Shown: positions 16,807-25,472 of the stretch, in pieces
How positions within the stretch are numbered: the first letter of the stretch is position 1
Layout: each line of letters starts with the position of its first letter
The notes under the pieces: model-generated
What the model saw: only the letters and a program-made list of their open reading frames with translations
What the model was told of the DNA's origin: nothing
Databases searched by the model: none
DNA from: Mycobacterium genavense ATCC 51234
GTDB lineage: Bacteria; Actinomycetota; Actinomycetes; Mycobacteriales; Mycobacteriaceae
NCBI RefSeq assembly: GCF_000526915.1
Contig: NZ_JAGZ01000013.1
Span: 56,949 to 120,948 of the forward strand
Length of the DNA stretch: 64,000 bases
Direction: 5' to 3'
Program-made: the position numbers and the translations under genes

Positions 16807-18036
16807 TCAGCTGAACGGTGTTCGACGATCGATGAGCCGGGAAAGCCGCCCGCCGCCGCGCCACGCGCGGGCCACCCAGTCGGCGTCGTCATCGGTGACC
16901 AGGTTGGCCATCACCCGCACGGCGATGGTCATCAGCCTGGTCGAGCGCATCGCGACGGGGCCGGTCGCGGGCAGGACCCGCTGGAAGGTCAGCAGCAACG
17001 CCAGCCGGCGCGCGACCGAGAAGCCGCGGCCGTAGTGGTCGGACAACAGTGACGGCCACGCCCTCGACACGTCGTTCGAATCCAGCAGCTCGGCGGCCAG
17101 CCGCCCGGTCTCCAGCCCGTAGTCGATGCCCTCGCCGTTGAGCGGGTTCACGCAGGCGGCGGCGTCGCCGATCAGCATCCAGTTCGGCCCGGCCACCCCG
17201 GAGACCGCGCCGCCCATCGGCAGCAGCGCCGACGAGACCGCCCGCGGCTCGCCGGTAAAACCCCACTCGTCGCGGCGCAGGTCGGTGTAGTAGGAGATCA
17301 GTGGCCGCAGCGACAGGTCGGCCGGCCGCTTCGACGTCGACAGCGCTCCGACGCCGATATTCACCTCGCCGTTGCCCAACGGGAAGATCCAGCCATAGCC
17401 GGGCAGTACCGCCCCGTCGGGGGAGCGGAGCTCGAGATGCGATGTCAGCCAAGGGTCCTCGCTGCGAGGGGTGGCCAGATACCCGCGCGCCGCGACGCCG
17501 TACACCGTCTCCTGGTGCCAGCGTCGGCCCAACTTGCGGCCCAGCGTGGAGCGGGCGCCGTCGGCGACGATCAACCGGCGGCAGCCGACCTCGGTGCCGT
17601 CGGCCAATATCAGCGATGTCACTCTCCGTGACGAGTCATGGTGCACACCAACGGCTTTGGTGCCGAGCAGCATGCGGGCCCCGGACTCCTCGGCCACTTT
17701 GCGGATCCGGTCGTCCAGCTCCATGCGGGCCACCGCGCTGCCGGTCGACGGGAACGACGGGCCCGGCCAATCCACTTCGACCTCGCCGCCGAACCCGCTC
17801 ATCCGCAGGCCGCGATGCCGGATGCGGGTGTCCAGCCAGTCGCTAAGGCCGAGGCGCTCGCACTCCGCCACCGCGCGCGGGGTCAACCCGTCGCCGCAGG
17901 GCTTGTCGCGCGGAAAGCTGGCCGAGTCCACGACGAGGATGTCGCGGCCGGCGCGAGCGGCCCAGGCGGCCGCCGCCGAACCGGCGGGTCCGGCACCGAC
18001 GACCACCACGTCGGCTCCGGGGGCCTTTGCGTCCAC
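16807..18036 (-). CDS. menJ: Menaquinone reductase MenJ (geranylgeranyl-reductase family flavoprotein)
   Basis: MenJ (Rv0561c) saturates one isoprene unit of menaquinone to make MK-9(II-H2). The 409 aa protein has the FAD-binding VVVVGAGPAGSAAAAWAARA, the PRDKPCGDGLTPRAV segment of the family, and the FAD motif WMLIGDAAACVNPLNGEGID near residue 290, followed by GLETGRLAAELL. I place the start at the GTG at 18036, with a second GTG at 18042 in frame. It is divergent from grcC1, with about 20 nt between the starts, so the two must share a very compact promoter region. The gene is intact. Confidence 0.92.
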   Translation of the reverse strand: MDAKAPGADVVVVGAGPAGSAAAAWAARAGRDILVVDSASFPRDKPCGDGLTPRAVAECERLGLSDWLDTRIRHRGLRMSGFGGEVEVDWPGPSFPSTGSAVARMELDDRIRKVAEESGARMLLGTKAVGVHHDSSRRVTSLILADGTEVGCRRLIVADGARSTLGRKLGRRWHQETVYGVAARGYLATPRSEDPWLTSHLELRSPDGAVLPGYGWIFPLGNGEVNIGVGALSTSKRPADLSLRPLISYYTDLRRDEWGFTGEPRAVSSALLPMGGAVSGVAGPNWMLIGDAAACVNPLNGEGIDYGLETGRLAAELLDSNDVSRAWPSLLSDHYGRGFSVARRLALLLTFQRVLPATGPVAMRSTRLMTIAVRVMANLVTDDDADWVARAWRGGGRLSRLIDRRTPFS

Positions 18037-18057
18037 GCCCACCAGTATGTTGGTCGC

Positions 18058-19095
18058 GTGAGTACTCCGGCGAACAGGGCTGGTCAGGTGAAGACCCCCG
18101 CGACGGTGGTGGCAGGCATCGATTTTGGCGACGCCGAGTTCGCCACCACGGTGCGCGACGGCGTCGCGAAGATCGAGCAGCTCATGGACGTCGAGTTGCG
18201 CAGCGCCGACGAGATCATGACCGATTCGCTGACGCATCTGTTCAAGGCCGGCGGCAAGCGGTTCCGGCCGTTGTTCACGGTGCTGGCGGCGCAGCTCGGG
18301 CCGAACCCGGATGCGCAGGAGGTGACGATCGCCGGCTCGGTCATCGAGCTGGTGCACCTGGCCACGCTGTACCACGACGACGTGATGGACGAGGCCGAGC
18401 TGCGCCGGGGTGCCCAGACCGCCAATGTGCGCTGGAGCAACAACGTCGCGATCCTGGCCGGCGACTACCTGTTCGCGACCGCGTCGCGGCTGGTGTCGAG
18501 GCTGGGGCCGGACGCGGTGCGGCTGATCGCCGAGATGTTCGCTCAGCTGGTGACCGGGCAGATGCGCGAGACCCGCGGCGTGGCCGAGGGGACGGATTCG
18601 ATCGAGCACTACCTGAAGGTGGTGTACGAGAAGACGGCCTGCCTGATCTCCGCGGCCGGCCAGTTCGGTGCGATGTTCTCCGGGGCCGACGACGATCAGG
18701 TCGCCCGGCTCAGTCGACTCGGCGGCATCGTGGGCACCGCGTTCCAGATCTCCGACGACATCATCGACATAGACAGCGACTCGCACGAGTCGGGCAAGCT
18801 GCCCGGGACCGACATCCGCGAGGGCGTGCACACCCTGCCGATGGTCTTCGCGCTGCGACAACCCGGCCCCGACGGCGATCGCCTGCGCGAGCTGCTGGCC
18901 GGTCCGGTCGAGGACGACGCCGCCGTGGCCGAGGCGCTGGGGCTGTTACGGGCATCGCCGGGCATGGCCCAGGCCAAGGAGTTTCTGGCGCAGTACGCCG
19001 CCAAGGCCCATCATGAGCTGGGCCTTTTGCCCGATGTTGCCGGCCGTCGCGCGCTGGAGACGTTGGTTGACTACACGATCAGCCGGCACGGTTAG
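18058..19095 (+). CDS. grcC1: Polyprenyl diphosphate synthase GrcC1
   Basis: This trans-prenyltransferase of 345 aa has both aspartate-rich motifs: YHDDVMDEAE around residue 105 and QISDDIIDIDSD around residue 240. FKAGGKRFRPLF and the TGQMRETRG region are also present. It makes a long-chain isoprenyl diphosphate. The location beside menJ and the men genes points to the menaquinone side chain. The start is a GTG at 18058, divergent from menJ. The corresponding gene in M. tuberculosis is Rv0562 (335 aa). The gene is intact. Confidence 0.92.
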   Translation: MSTPANRAGQVKTPATVVAGIDFGDAEFATTVRDGVAKIEQLMDVELRSADEIMTDSLTHLFKAGGKRFRPLFTVLAAQLGPNPDAQEVTIAGSVIELVHLATLYHDDVMDEAELRRGAQTANVRWSNNVAILAGDYLFATASRLVSRLGPDAVRLIAEMFAQLVTGQMRETRGVAEGTDSIEHYLKVVYEKTACLISAAGQFGAMFSGADDDQVARLSRLGGIVGTAFQISDDIIDIDSDSHESGKLPGTDIREGVHTLPMVFALRQPGPDGDRLRELLAGPVEDDAAVAEALGLLRASPGMAQAKEFLAQYAAKAHHELGLLPDVAGRRALETLVDYTISRHG

Positions 19096-19182
19096 CGGGT
19101 TGCGGAACTCGGACGGTCGTCCCGGGCGTTCAATTGACAACAGTCAAGCAATGCATTCACGTCCTTTGGAGGAGGACAACCG

Positions 19183-20043
19183 ATGACCTGGCATCCGCAC
19201 GCCAACAGGCTGAAGACCTTCCTGCTGTTGGCCGGTATGTCCGCGATGATCGTGTTTGTGGGCTCGCTGTTCGGCCGGACGGCGATGTTTTTGGCGTTGA
19301 TGTTCGCCATCGGCATGAACGTCTACACCTACTACAACAGCGACAATCTGGCGTTGCGCGCGATGCACGCCCAGCCGGTTTCCGAACTTCAGGCGCCGGT
19401 GATCTACCGGATCGTGCGCGAGCTGGCCACTGCCGCACACCAGCCGATGCCCCGGCTGTACATCAGCGACACCAACGCTCCCAACGCTTTCGCCACCGGA
19501 CGCAACCCGCGCAATGCCGCGGTCTGTTGCACCACCGGCATTCTGGACATCCTCAACGAGCGCGAGTTGCGCGCCGTGCTGGGCCACGAGCTCTCGCATG
19601 TCTACAACCGCGACATCCTGATCTCTTGTGTGGCCGGCGCGATGGCGGGCGTCATCACCGCCCTGGGCAACATGGCCATGTGGGCCGGCCTGTTCGGCGG
19701 CAACCGCGATGGCGAGAATCCCTTTGCGCTGCTGCTGGTTTCGCTGCTGGGCCCGATCGCGGCCACAGTGGTCAAGCTGGCCGTGTCACGATTGCGGGAG
19801 TACCAGGCCGACGAGTCGGGTGCGGTGTTGACCGGCGACCCGCTGGCCTTGGCGTCGGCCCTGCGCAAGATTTCCGGCGGCGTGCAGGCGGCTCCGCTGC
19901 CACCCGAGCCGCAACTGGCCAGCCAGGCCCACCTGATGATCGCCAACCCGTTCCGTGCCGGCGAGCGCATCGGCTCGATGTTCTCGACGCACCCGCCGAT
20001 CGAGGACCGCATCCGCCGCCTGGAAGCAATGGCGCGCGGCTGA
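19183..20043 (+). CDS. htpX: Membrane zinc metalloprotease HtpX
   Basis: This 286 aa M48-family protease is embedded in the membrane. The zinc motif is HELSH at residues 135-139, with the downstream ligand in REYQADESGA. Two N-terminal helices (KTFLLLAGMSAMIVFVGSL and TAMFLALMFAIGMNVY) and two central hydrophobic segments flank the active site. HtpX degrades damaged membrane proteins. The ATG at 19183 follows GGAGGAGGA about 6 nt upstream. It lies after grcC1 on the same strand, 87 nt apart. The gene is intact. Confidence 0.95.
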   Translation: MTWHPHANRLKTFLLLAGMSAMIVFVGSLFGRTAMFLALMFAIGMNVYTYYNSDNLALRAMHAQPVSELQAPVIYRIVRELATAAHQPMPRLYISDTNAPNAFATGRNPRNAAVCCTTGILDILNERELRAVLGHELSHVYNRDILISCVAGAMAGVITALGNMAMWAGLFGGNRDGENPFALLLVSLLGPIAATVVKLAVSRLREYQADESGAVLTGDPLALASALRKISGGVQAAPLPPEPQLASQAHLMIANPFRAGERIGSMFSTHPPIEDRIRRLEAMARG

Positions 20044-20317
20044 GGCGTGCCGCCGGAGCTGTCCGAACCATGCGTGCGTTCTCGTTTGCGGTATCGCATG
20101 CGTTATCGCGTTTGAAAACAGTGGGAGTTCGAACAGCCGGTTCCGTCACCCCTGAGCGAACGCAAGTACAGCGGCACATTCGTGGTCAGGACTTCGCGGG
20201 CGCTGCCCGCCCGGCCTGGACCGAGGCCATCGAGCAACGCGTTTCGATGAACCAGCTGGCGGTGCAAAAGCTCAGCGGCCGTCAATTGCCCAGCGGCTTA
20301 AGCCTTTTCGGGATCGA

Positions 20318-21362
20318 CTAGAATCCGGAGCCGTGCACCTCGTGTCCCGGAACCTCGGCGATCAGTCCGCTGTAGGCCTGCTCGACCGTCGAGTCGTGGT
20401 TGATCACGCCGTCGACTTCGCGCGCGATCGGCATGCTCAGCCCGAACTCGTTGGCGAACTCCATGATCACGCTGGCGGCCTTCACGCCCTCGGCGACCTG
20501 GTTCATCGACGCGATGATCTCGTCGATGGGTTTGCCCGCGCCGAGTTGTTCGCCGACGTGGCGGTTGCGGCTGCGCTGGCTGGTACAGGTGACGATCAGA
20601 TCACCCAGGCCGGCCAGCCCGGGAAAGGTGTCCGGGTCGCCGCCCAGTGCCACGCCCAGCTTGGTCATTTCGCGCAATGCCCGCGCGATGACGAGTGCGC
20701 GGGTGTTCTCGCCGATGCCCAGCGAGTAGCCCATCCCGACGGCAATGGCGTAGACGTTCTTCAGCGCACCGGCCATCTCCACCGACGACGTCGTCGCTGG
20801 TGTACACGCGGAAGCGCCGGGTGCGGAACAACGCCGCCAGCAGGGTCGCCAGATGCTGGTCGGGCATCGCCAACACGGCCGCGGCGGCATAGCCCTCGCC
20901 CACCTCGCGCGCGATGTTCGGGCCGGCCAGGATGCCTGCGGGATGGCCCGGCAGCACCTCCTCGATGATCTGCGACATCCGCATATTGGTGCCCTGCTCG
21001 AGCCCCTTGACCAACGACACCACTGGCACCCAGGGCCGCAGTTCCTTGCTCAGTTCGGTCCGCACGCCGCGGAACCCGTGCGAGGGCACGCCCATCACGT
21101 GCGAGGGCACGCCCATCACCAGAACGTCGGCGCAGTTGGCGGCCTCGGCGAAATCGTTGGTGGCGCGCAAGGTCTCGCTGAGGACCACGTCGTTGCCCAG
21201 GTACCGCGTATTGCGGTGATGCTCGTTGATGTCGTTGGCGGTCTCTTGCGAGCGCACCCATTGCAGCGTCGGACCTCGGCGTGCGCAGTTCGACGCCACG
21301 GTGGTTCCCCAGGAACCACCGCCAAGGATAACGACTTTGGGTTCGCGCATCTCGGCTGCCAT
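20318..21362 (-). pseudogene. gpdA1: NAD(P)-dependent glycerol-3-phosphate dehydrogenase (gpdA1/gpsA-like), frameshifted
   Basis: Frame 1 (ATG 21362) contains the NAD motif VVILGGGSWGTTVASNCARR and runs through VVSLVKGLEQGT and ILAGPNIAREV to YTSDDVVGG. It then shifts. Frame 2 resumes with VEMAGALKNVYAIAVGMGYS and continues through GLAGLGDLIVTCTS to 20318. A 2-nt loss near 20778-20784 explains the shift (GGT GTG GAG expected). There is also an in-frame 21-bp duplication (VMGVPSH twice). Correcting both gives 341 aa, the length I recall for Rv0564c. M. tuberculosis has a second paralogue, Rv2982c, so loss of this copy could be tolerated. The intact enzyme makes sn-glycerol-3-phosphate for phospholipids. 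Confidence 0.85.
21077..21118 (+). repeat. Perfect 21-bp in-frame tandem duplication in gpdA1
   Basis: The 21-bp unit at 21077-21097 is repeated exactly at 21098-21118. On the coding strand it duplicates VMGVPSH inside the conserved nucleotide-binding region. The frame is kept, but seven residues are added where the family has none. Confidence 0.9.
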
Positions 21363-21494
21363 GAAGCTCAGCGTATTGCCGAAACCTCACATTTAGTAGC
21401 AGTTCACTCGGAGTGTGCTTAGCCGGGAACGGGATGACGGCTTGCCGACCTACGGCTGTCCCGGGTAAAGTTCAAACCAACGACCTCCGAGCAG

Positions 21495-21508
21495 GGGACT
21501 TCGGTCCC
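21495..21508. promoter_or_regulatory. DosR-box-like palindrome upstream of the membrane serine protease
   Basis: The sequence GGGACTTCGGTCCC is a palindrome matching the core of the DosR (DevR) box GGGACTTNNGTCCC. It ends 57 nt before the protease ATG, a usual distance for DosR sites. The outer flanks (TT/AA in the published 20-mer) do not match well, so this is only a candidate. Confidence 0.5.
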
Positions 21509-21565
21509 TACCCGATGGCGCCCTCGGCACCGGATCGTCAAGGTCAGCGCTATCGAGGAGGAATC

Positions 21566-23063
21566 ATGTCCCGACGTGCGAGCCGGCCGAGAAATAGGTC
21601 TGTCCCTCGCGGCGGCCGAGCGTTCGCGGTGGCGTTGACGGTCGGTGTGGCGGTGTTGGTTGGCGCGCCGGGCGCCGCGGTCGCCGATGGCGGCCAGGCC
21701 CCAAGCCAACCCAGAGGAGAGGGCGGCGGCGTTGATACGGCCCGCCGTGGTCTATCTCGCCGCCGAAACATCAGGCCATGTGCGGCTGCCCGACGGACAG
21801 CTGCTGTCTGAATTCGGGCCGGGCCTGGATCTTCCCTTCGACGCCACCTGGTCGTGCACCGGTTTCGTGGTCAACCCGGATGGTTGGGTCGCGACCGCGG
21901 GCCACTGTGTCGATCCGGAGACCGCGAAAGATGCCATCGCCAAAAGCGCCGCGGGGGCCTATATCGATCAGTTTCCGGAAGCGTCCGCCGGCCAGGACCC
22001 CGTCGCAACGGCGGAGTATCTCCGGAAGAATGCGCGGATCGAGAGCAACAGCCCCGATCGGGGTCCCGAGGTCGGCCTCACGGTGCTTTTCGGCACGGGC
22101 ACAAAGCTCGCCGGCAAGCTGCCCGCCAACGTGGTGGATTTCCGGCCCCTCAGCAGTGGGGACGTCGCTCTGCTGAAGGTGGAAAGGCACAACATGCCGT
22201 CATCCGTGCTGGCTGGCGACGGTGATGTCAGCATTGGCCCGCCGGTTCTCGCGGTCGGCTTCCCGGAAGCCACTCAGCGAGTTACCGGTCCCTCGTTGGA
22301 TCCGACGAACAAGAGCGGCAAGGTGAACAAGAAGGCGACCATCCGGACCATGCCGGAGTATGAGGTCGATGCCGCGATTTCGGAAGGCATGAGCGGCGGC
22401 CCGACGATTGCTCTGGACGGCAACGTGATCGGCGTGAACAGTTTCGCCCCCGTCGGCGAACCGCAGCCAGTCAACTTCATCACTCCGGCGGATCGTCTCG
22501 CGGTGATGCTGGTCGGCAAGGCCGTGAAGCCGACACTGGGTCCCGCCGACTCGTACTACCGCAAGGGGCTTGGCAGCTACTACTCCGGCCACTACAGCGA
22601 CGCGATCAAGAACTTCGACCAGGCGGCGGCGTTGTCGCCGGACTATCCCGGACTGGCCGAGCTGAAGACGAGCGCTGCCAATTTGCGGCAGCAGTACGGT
22701 GACGTCTCGGTGTTCCATGACTCAAATCTGTTGTGGTACATCGTAAGTGGTGGCCTGATGGTGCTCGTCGTCGGCGGTTGGGTGGCGTTCATGGTGCTCA
22801 AGAATCGCCGGCAGCGTGTCGCTGCAGCTGAAATCTCCGGACCGCCGGGGGCATCTGGCCTGCCGGAGCCCGTCGGCGGTGTTGCCGCCGAACCTGCTGG
22901 CGCGGTGATCGAGCCGCACTATTGTGCCAATTGCGGTGCGGAGCACCACCCCGCGGAAAAGTTCTGTCCCAACTGCGGCAAGCACATAGCGCTTCTGGGA
23001 CGCTCGGGGGAATCGGGTCAAAATGTCGTGACGCTCAAGCCCTTGAGCGAGGACTCGGCCTAA
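21566..23063 (+). pseudogene. Membrane-anchored trypsin-like serine protease with TPR and zinc-ribbon tail, one frameshift
   Basis: From the ATG at 21566 (GAGGAGG just upstream) the first frame encodes an export signal (FAVALTVGVAVLVGAPGAAVA). It shifts near 21699-21702 in a CCCC run. Frame 2 then continues to 23063. It contains the protease His (WVATAGHCVD), Asp (SSGDVALLKVE) and Ser (EGMSGGPTIAL), a TPR-like GLGSYYSGHYSDAIKNFDQA, a transmembrane helix (LLWYIVSGGLMVLVVGGWV) and a C-terminal zinc ribbon with CANCG and CPNCG. Removing one C gives 498 aa. The protease domain would lie outside the membrane and the zinc ribbon inside. If the frameshift is real, translation from an internal start would lack the signal. 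Confidence 0.8.
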
Positions 23064-24572
23064 CCCGCCACCGGCCGCCCGGTCGGGCACCCGACCGAAC
23101 TCCATCGCCTCCTCGATCCGGTCGAACCGGTAGTCGAGGGCGTCGGCGAGGTAGTTCTGCCGCACGTTCCACGGCCGCTTGGTGCCCGACTTAGGTAGCT
23201 GATGCGCCGAGCGTTTCACGTATCCGGCGTTGATGTCCCACGATGGCTTCTCGCGCATCGGCCGGTCGCCCAGGTGCGGGAAGGCGTGGGTGTAGCCGTG
23301 AGAAGCCATGTGCGCCATCAGTTTCGCGGTGGCACGCGCCGTGATGTCGGCCCGCAGTGTCCACGACGCGTTGGTATATCCCACGCACCAGAACAGGTTG
23401 GGCACGTCTTCGAGCATGTGCGCTTTGTAGACGAAACGCTCACGGTGATCGACCTTTTCGCCGTCCAGGCTGATCGTGGCTCCGCCGAGGGCCTGCAGCT
23501 GCAGGCCGGTGGCGGTGACCACGATGTCGGCGTCGAGGTGCGCACCGGACTTCAGCGCGATACCGGTGGCGTCGAAATGGTCGATCTGATCGGTCACCAC
23601 GTCGACGCGGCCCGCGGAGATCGACTTGTACAAGTCGGCGTCGGGGATCATGCACATCCGCTGGTCCCACGGGTTGTAGCGCGGTTTGAAGTGGACGTCG
23701 ACCTCGTACCCGTCGGGCAGGTTGTCGATCGCCTGGCGCCGCAGCAGCGACTTGATCAAGCCGGGCAACTTGCGGGACAAGAAGAAGAACACGGCCTCGG
23801 TCAAGGCGGTGTACGTCCGGATGGCCAAATGAGAAGCCTTGCGGGGCAACAGGGCACGAATGGCGTCGTCGATTGTTCGGTACTTGGACGCCGAGACCAG
23901 ATACGTCGGCGAGCGCTGCAGCATCGTCACCTTCGCGGCCTGGTCCGCCAACGAGGGGAGCAAGGTCACCGCGGTGGCGCCGCTGCCGATCACCACGATC
24001 TTCTTTCCGGCGTAGTCGAGGTCTTCTGGCCAGTGCTGGGGATGGACGACGGTGCCGCCGAACCGCTCGACGTCGGGGAACTCCGGGGTGTAGCCCTCGT
24101 CGTAGTTGTAGTAACCGGAGGCGAAGAACACGAACCGACTGCGGTACGTCGTGGTGCAGTCGCCCTGGTCGACGGTGAGCGTCCGGGTGTCGGTGGACGA
24201 GTCCCAGTCCGCGGATCGGACATAGCTGCCGAATTGAATGTGGCGATCGATGCCGTACTTGTGCGCGGTGGCCGCCAGGTACTCGCGGATGTGCTCACCG
24301 TCGGCGACGCCTTCTTTGCGGGTCCAGGGCTCGAAGGGATACGACAGCGTGAAGATGCTGCTGTCCGAGCGCACCCCGGGATACCCGAACAGGTCCCAGG
24401 TGCCGCCGACCTGCTCGCGGCGCTCCAGGATCGCGTACGTCATTTGCGGGTTGCGCTCGGCGATCCGGTAGGCCGCGCCGATGCCGGAGATCCCGGCACC
24501 GATGATGACGACGTCGAAGTAGCCGGCCTCGGCCGGCGGCCGGCCGGTGGCTTCCTGGGGAGTCACGGTCAT
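22722..24572 (-). CDS. Flavin-containing monooxygenase (Rv0565c/EthA-like) with unusual antisense C-terminal extension
   Basis: This is a Baeyer-Villiger or FMO-type flavoprotein. It has the FAD motif VVIIGAGISGIGAAYRIAE, YPGVRSDSSIFTLSYPF, the second nucleotide motif IVVIGSGATAVTLLPSLAD, and FWCVGYTNASWTLRADI. The start is the ATG at 24572. The homologue Rv0565c is about 486 aa and can activate thioamide prodrugs. Here the frame runs 616 aa. Homology-like sequence ends near FGRVPDRAAG, around 23060. The last 110 or so residues are the antisense of the protease gene 3' end. A TAG exists one frame away at about 23059-23063, so a small indel near the end has probably lost the normal stop. Confidence 0.8.
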   Translation of the reverse strand: MTVTPQEATGRPPAEAGYFDVVIIGAGISGIGAAYRIAERNPQMTYAILERREQVGGTWDLFGYPGVRSDSSIFTLSYPFEPWTRKEGVADGEHIREYLAATAHKYGIDRHIQFGSYVRSADWDSSTDTRTLTVDQGDCTTTYRSRFVFFASGYYNYDEGYTPEFPDVERFGGTVVHPQHWPEDLDYAGKKIVVIGSGATAVTLLPSLADQAAKVTMLQRSPTYLVSASKYRTIDDAIRALLPRKASHLAIRTYTALTEAVFFFLSRKLPGLIKSLLRRQAIDNLPDGYEVDVHFKPRYNPWDQRMCMIPDADLYKSISAGRVDVVTDQIDHFDATGIALKSGAHLDADIVVTATGLQLQALGGATISLDGEKVDHRERFVYKAHMLEDVPNLFWCVGYTNASWTLRADITARATAKLMAHMASHGYTHAFPHLGDRPMREKPSWDINAGYVKRSAHQLPKSGTKRPWNVRQNYLADALDYRFDRIEEAMEFGRVPDRAAGGGLGRVLAQGLERHDILTRFPRASQKRYVLAAVGTELFRGVVLRTAIGTIVRLDHRASRFGGNTADGLRQARCPRRSGDFSCSDTLPAILEHHERHPTADDEHHQATTYDVPQQI

Positions 24573-24797
24573 CGTGAACCTCGCTTGCGGTGTGGGACTC
24601 GTCACTTCCTTAGGCACCCACCGGTTGGTGGGGCCAGCAGGCCTCACCAGCGCGTGTTACGCGGCCCCGGCTCGGCGTCCCGCGAACCGCCCCGGCAACC
24701 GCGAGCGTAAGCGCAGTGCGAAAAATCCAAGTGCGAGAAGTCGCGGTGTGCCTACGCTCGCGAGCTGCCGGTGCCCCGGCCCGGCGCGAGCCAGAAG

Positions 24798-25289
24798 TTA
24801 GCGGTAGTTGACGAACTGCAGCGTCACGTCCAGGTCGGCGCCGCGCAGCAGCGCCTGCACCGCCTGCAAGTCGTCGCGCTTCTTGCTGCTCACCCGGATC
24901 TCGTCGCCCTGGATCTGGGTCTTGACGCCCTTGGGCCCTTCGTCGCGGATCAGCTTGGTGATCTTCTTGGCGTTCTCGCTGTCGATGCCCTGCTTGAGGG
25001 TGCCGGTGACCTTGAAGGTCTTGCCGGAGGCCTGCGGTTCGCCGGCGTCGAAGGCCTTCATCGAGATGTCGCGACGGATCAGCTTTTCCTTGAACACGTC
25101 GATGGCGGCCTTGATGCGCTCCTCGGTGGAGGAGGTCAGCTCGACGGCGTCGTCGCCCTTCCATGCGATCGTGGTGTCGGTGCCGCGGAAGTCGAAGCGG
25201 GTGGCCAACTCCTTGGCGGCCTGGTTAAGCGCGTTGTCGACCTCTTGCCGATCGAACTTGCTGACGATGTCGAACGATGAGTCCGCCAT
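24798..25289 (-). CDS. YajQ-family cyclic-di-GMP/nucleotide-binding protein
   Basis: This 163 aa protein belongs to the YajQ (DUF520) family, corresponding to Rv0566c. Conserved blocks are SSFDIVSKFDRQEVDNALNQ at the N-terminus, TRFDFRGTDTTI, AFDAGEPQASGKTFKVT, LKQGIDSENAKKI and a C-terminal DLDVTLQFVNYR. Some bacterial YajQ proteins bind cyclic di-GMP; whether the mycobacterial one does is uncertain. I chose the ATG at 25289, where homology begins. It lies between the monooxygenase and tRNA-Tyr, as in M. tuberculosis. The gene is intact. Confidence 0.93.
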   Translation of the reverse strand: MADSSFDIVSKFDRQEVDNALNQAAKELATRFDFRGTDTTIAWKGDDAVELTSSTEERIKAAIDVFKEKLIRRDISMKAFDAGEPQASGKTFKVTGTLKQGIDSENAKKITKLIRDEGPKGVKTQIQGDEIRVSSKKRDDLQAVQALLRGADLDVTLQFVNYR

Positions 25290-25369
25290 GCGAACGCCCT
25301 TCCGTGTTGGTTCCGGGTTGCTCCTAGCCGTTTGTGAAATGTCTACCCGCTCGTTGTACCCTGCTAGGC

Positions 25370-25455
25370 GGCAGGTTGCCCGAGTGGCCAATGGGAGCGG
25401 ACTGTAAATCCGTCGGCTTACGCCTACACTGGTTCGAATCCAGTACCTGCCACCA
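25370..25455 (+). tRNA. tRNA-Tyr (GTA)
   Basis: This class II tRNA has acceptor strands GGCAGGT and ACCTGCC, a GTA anticodon at 25404-25406, a long variable arm, the TTCGAATCC T-loop and an encoded CCA at 25453-25455. It follows yajQ on the opposite strand, as in M. tuberculosis. Confidence 0.97.
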
Positions 25456-25472
25456 CAGTTCAGCGGCTATTT

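Noticed and set aside
16807..18861. menJ frame extending to 684 aa
   Set aside because: The extra N-terminus is antisense to grcC1; homology to MenJ starts at 18036.
20070..20321. 83-codon plus-strand frame between htpX and gpdA1
   Set aside because: No ribosome site, no recognisable domain, and it overlaps the gpdA1 stop; too weak to call.
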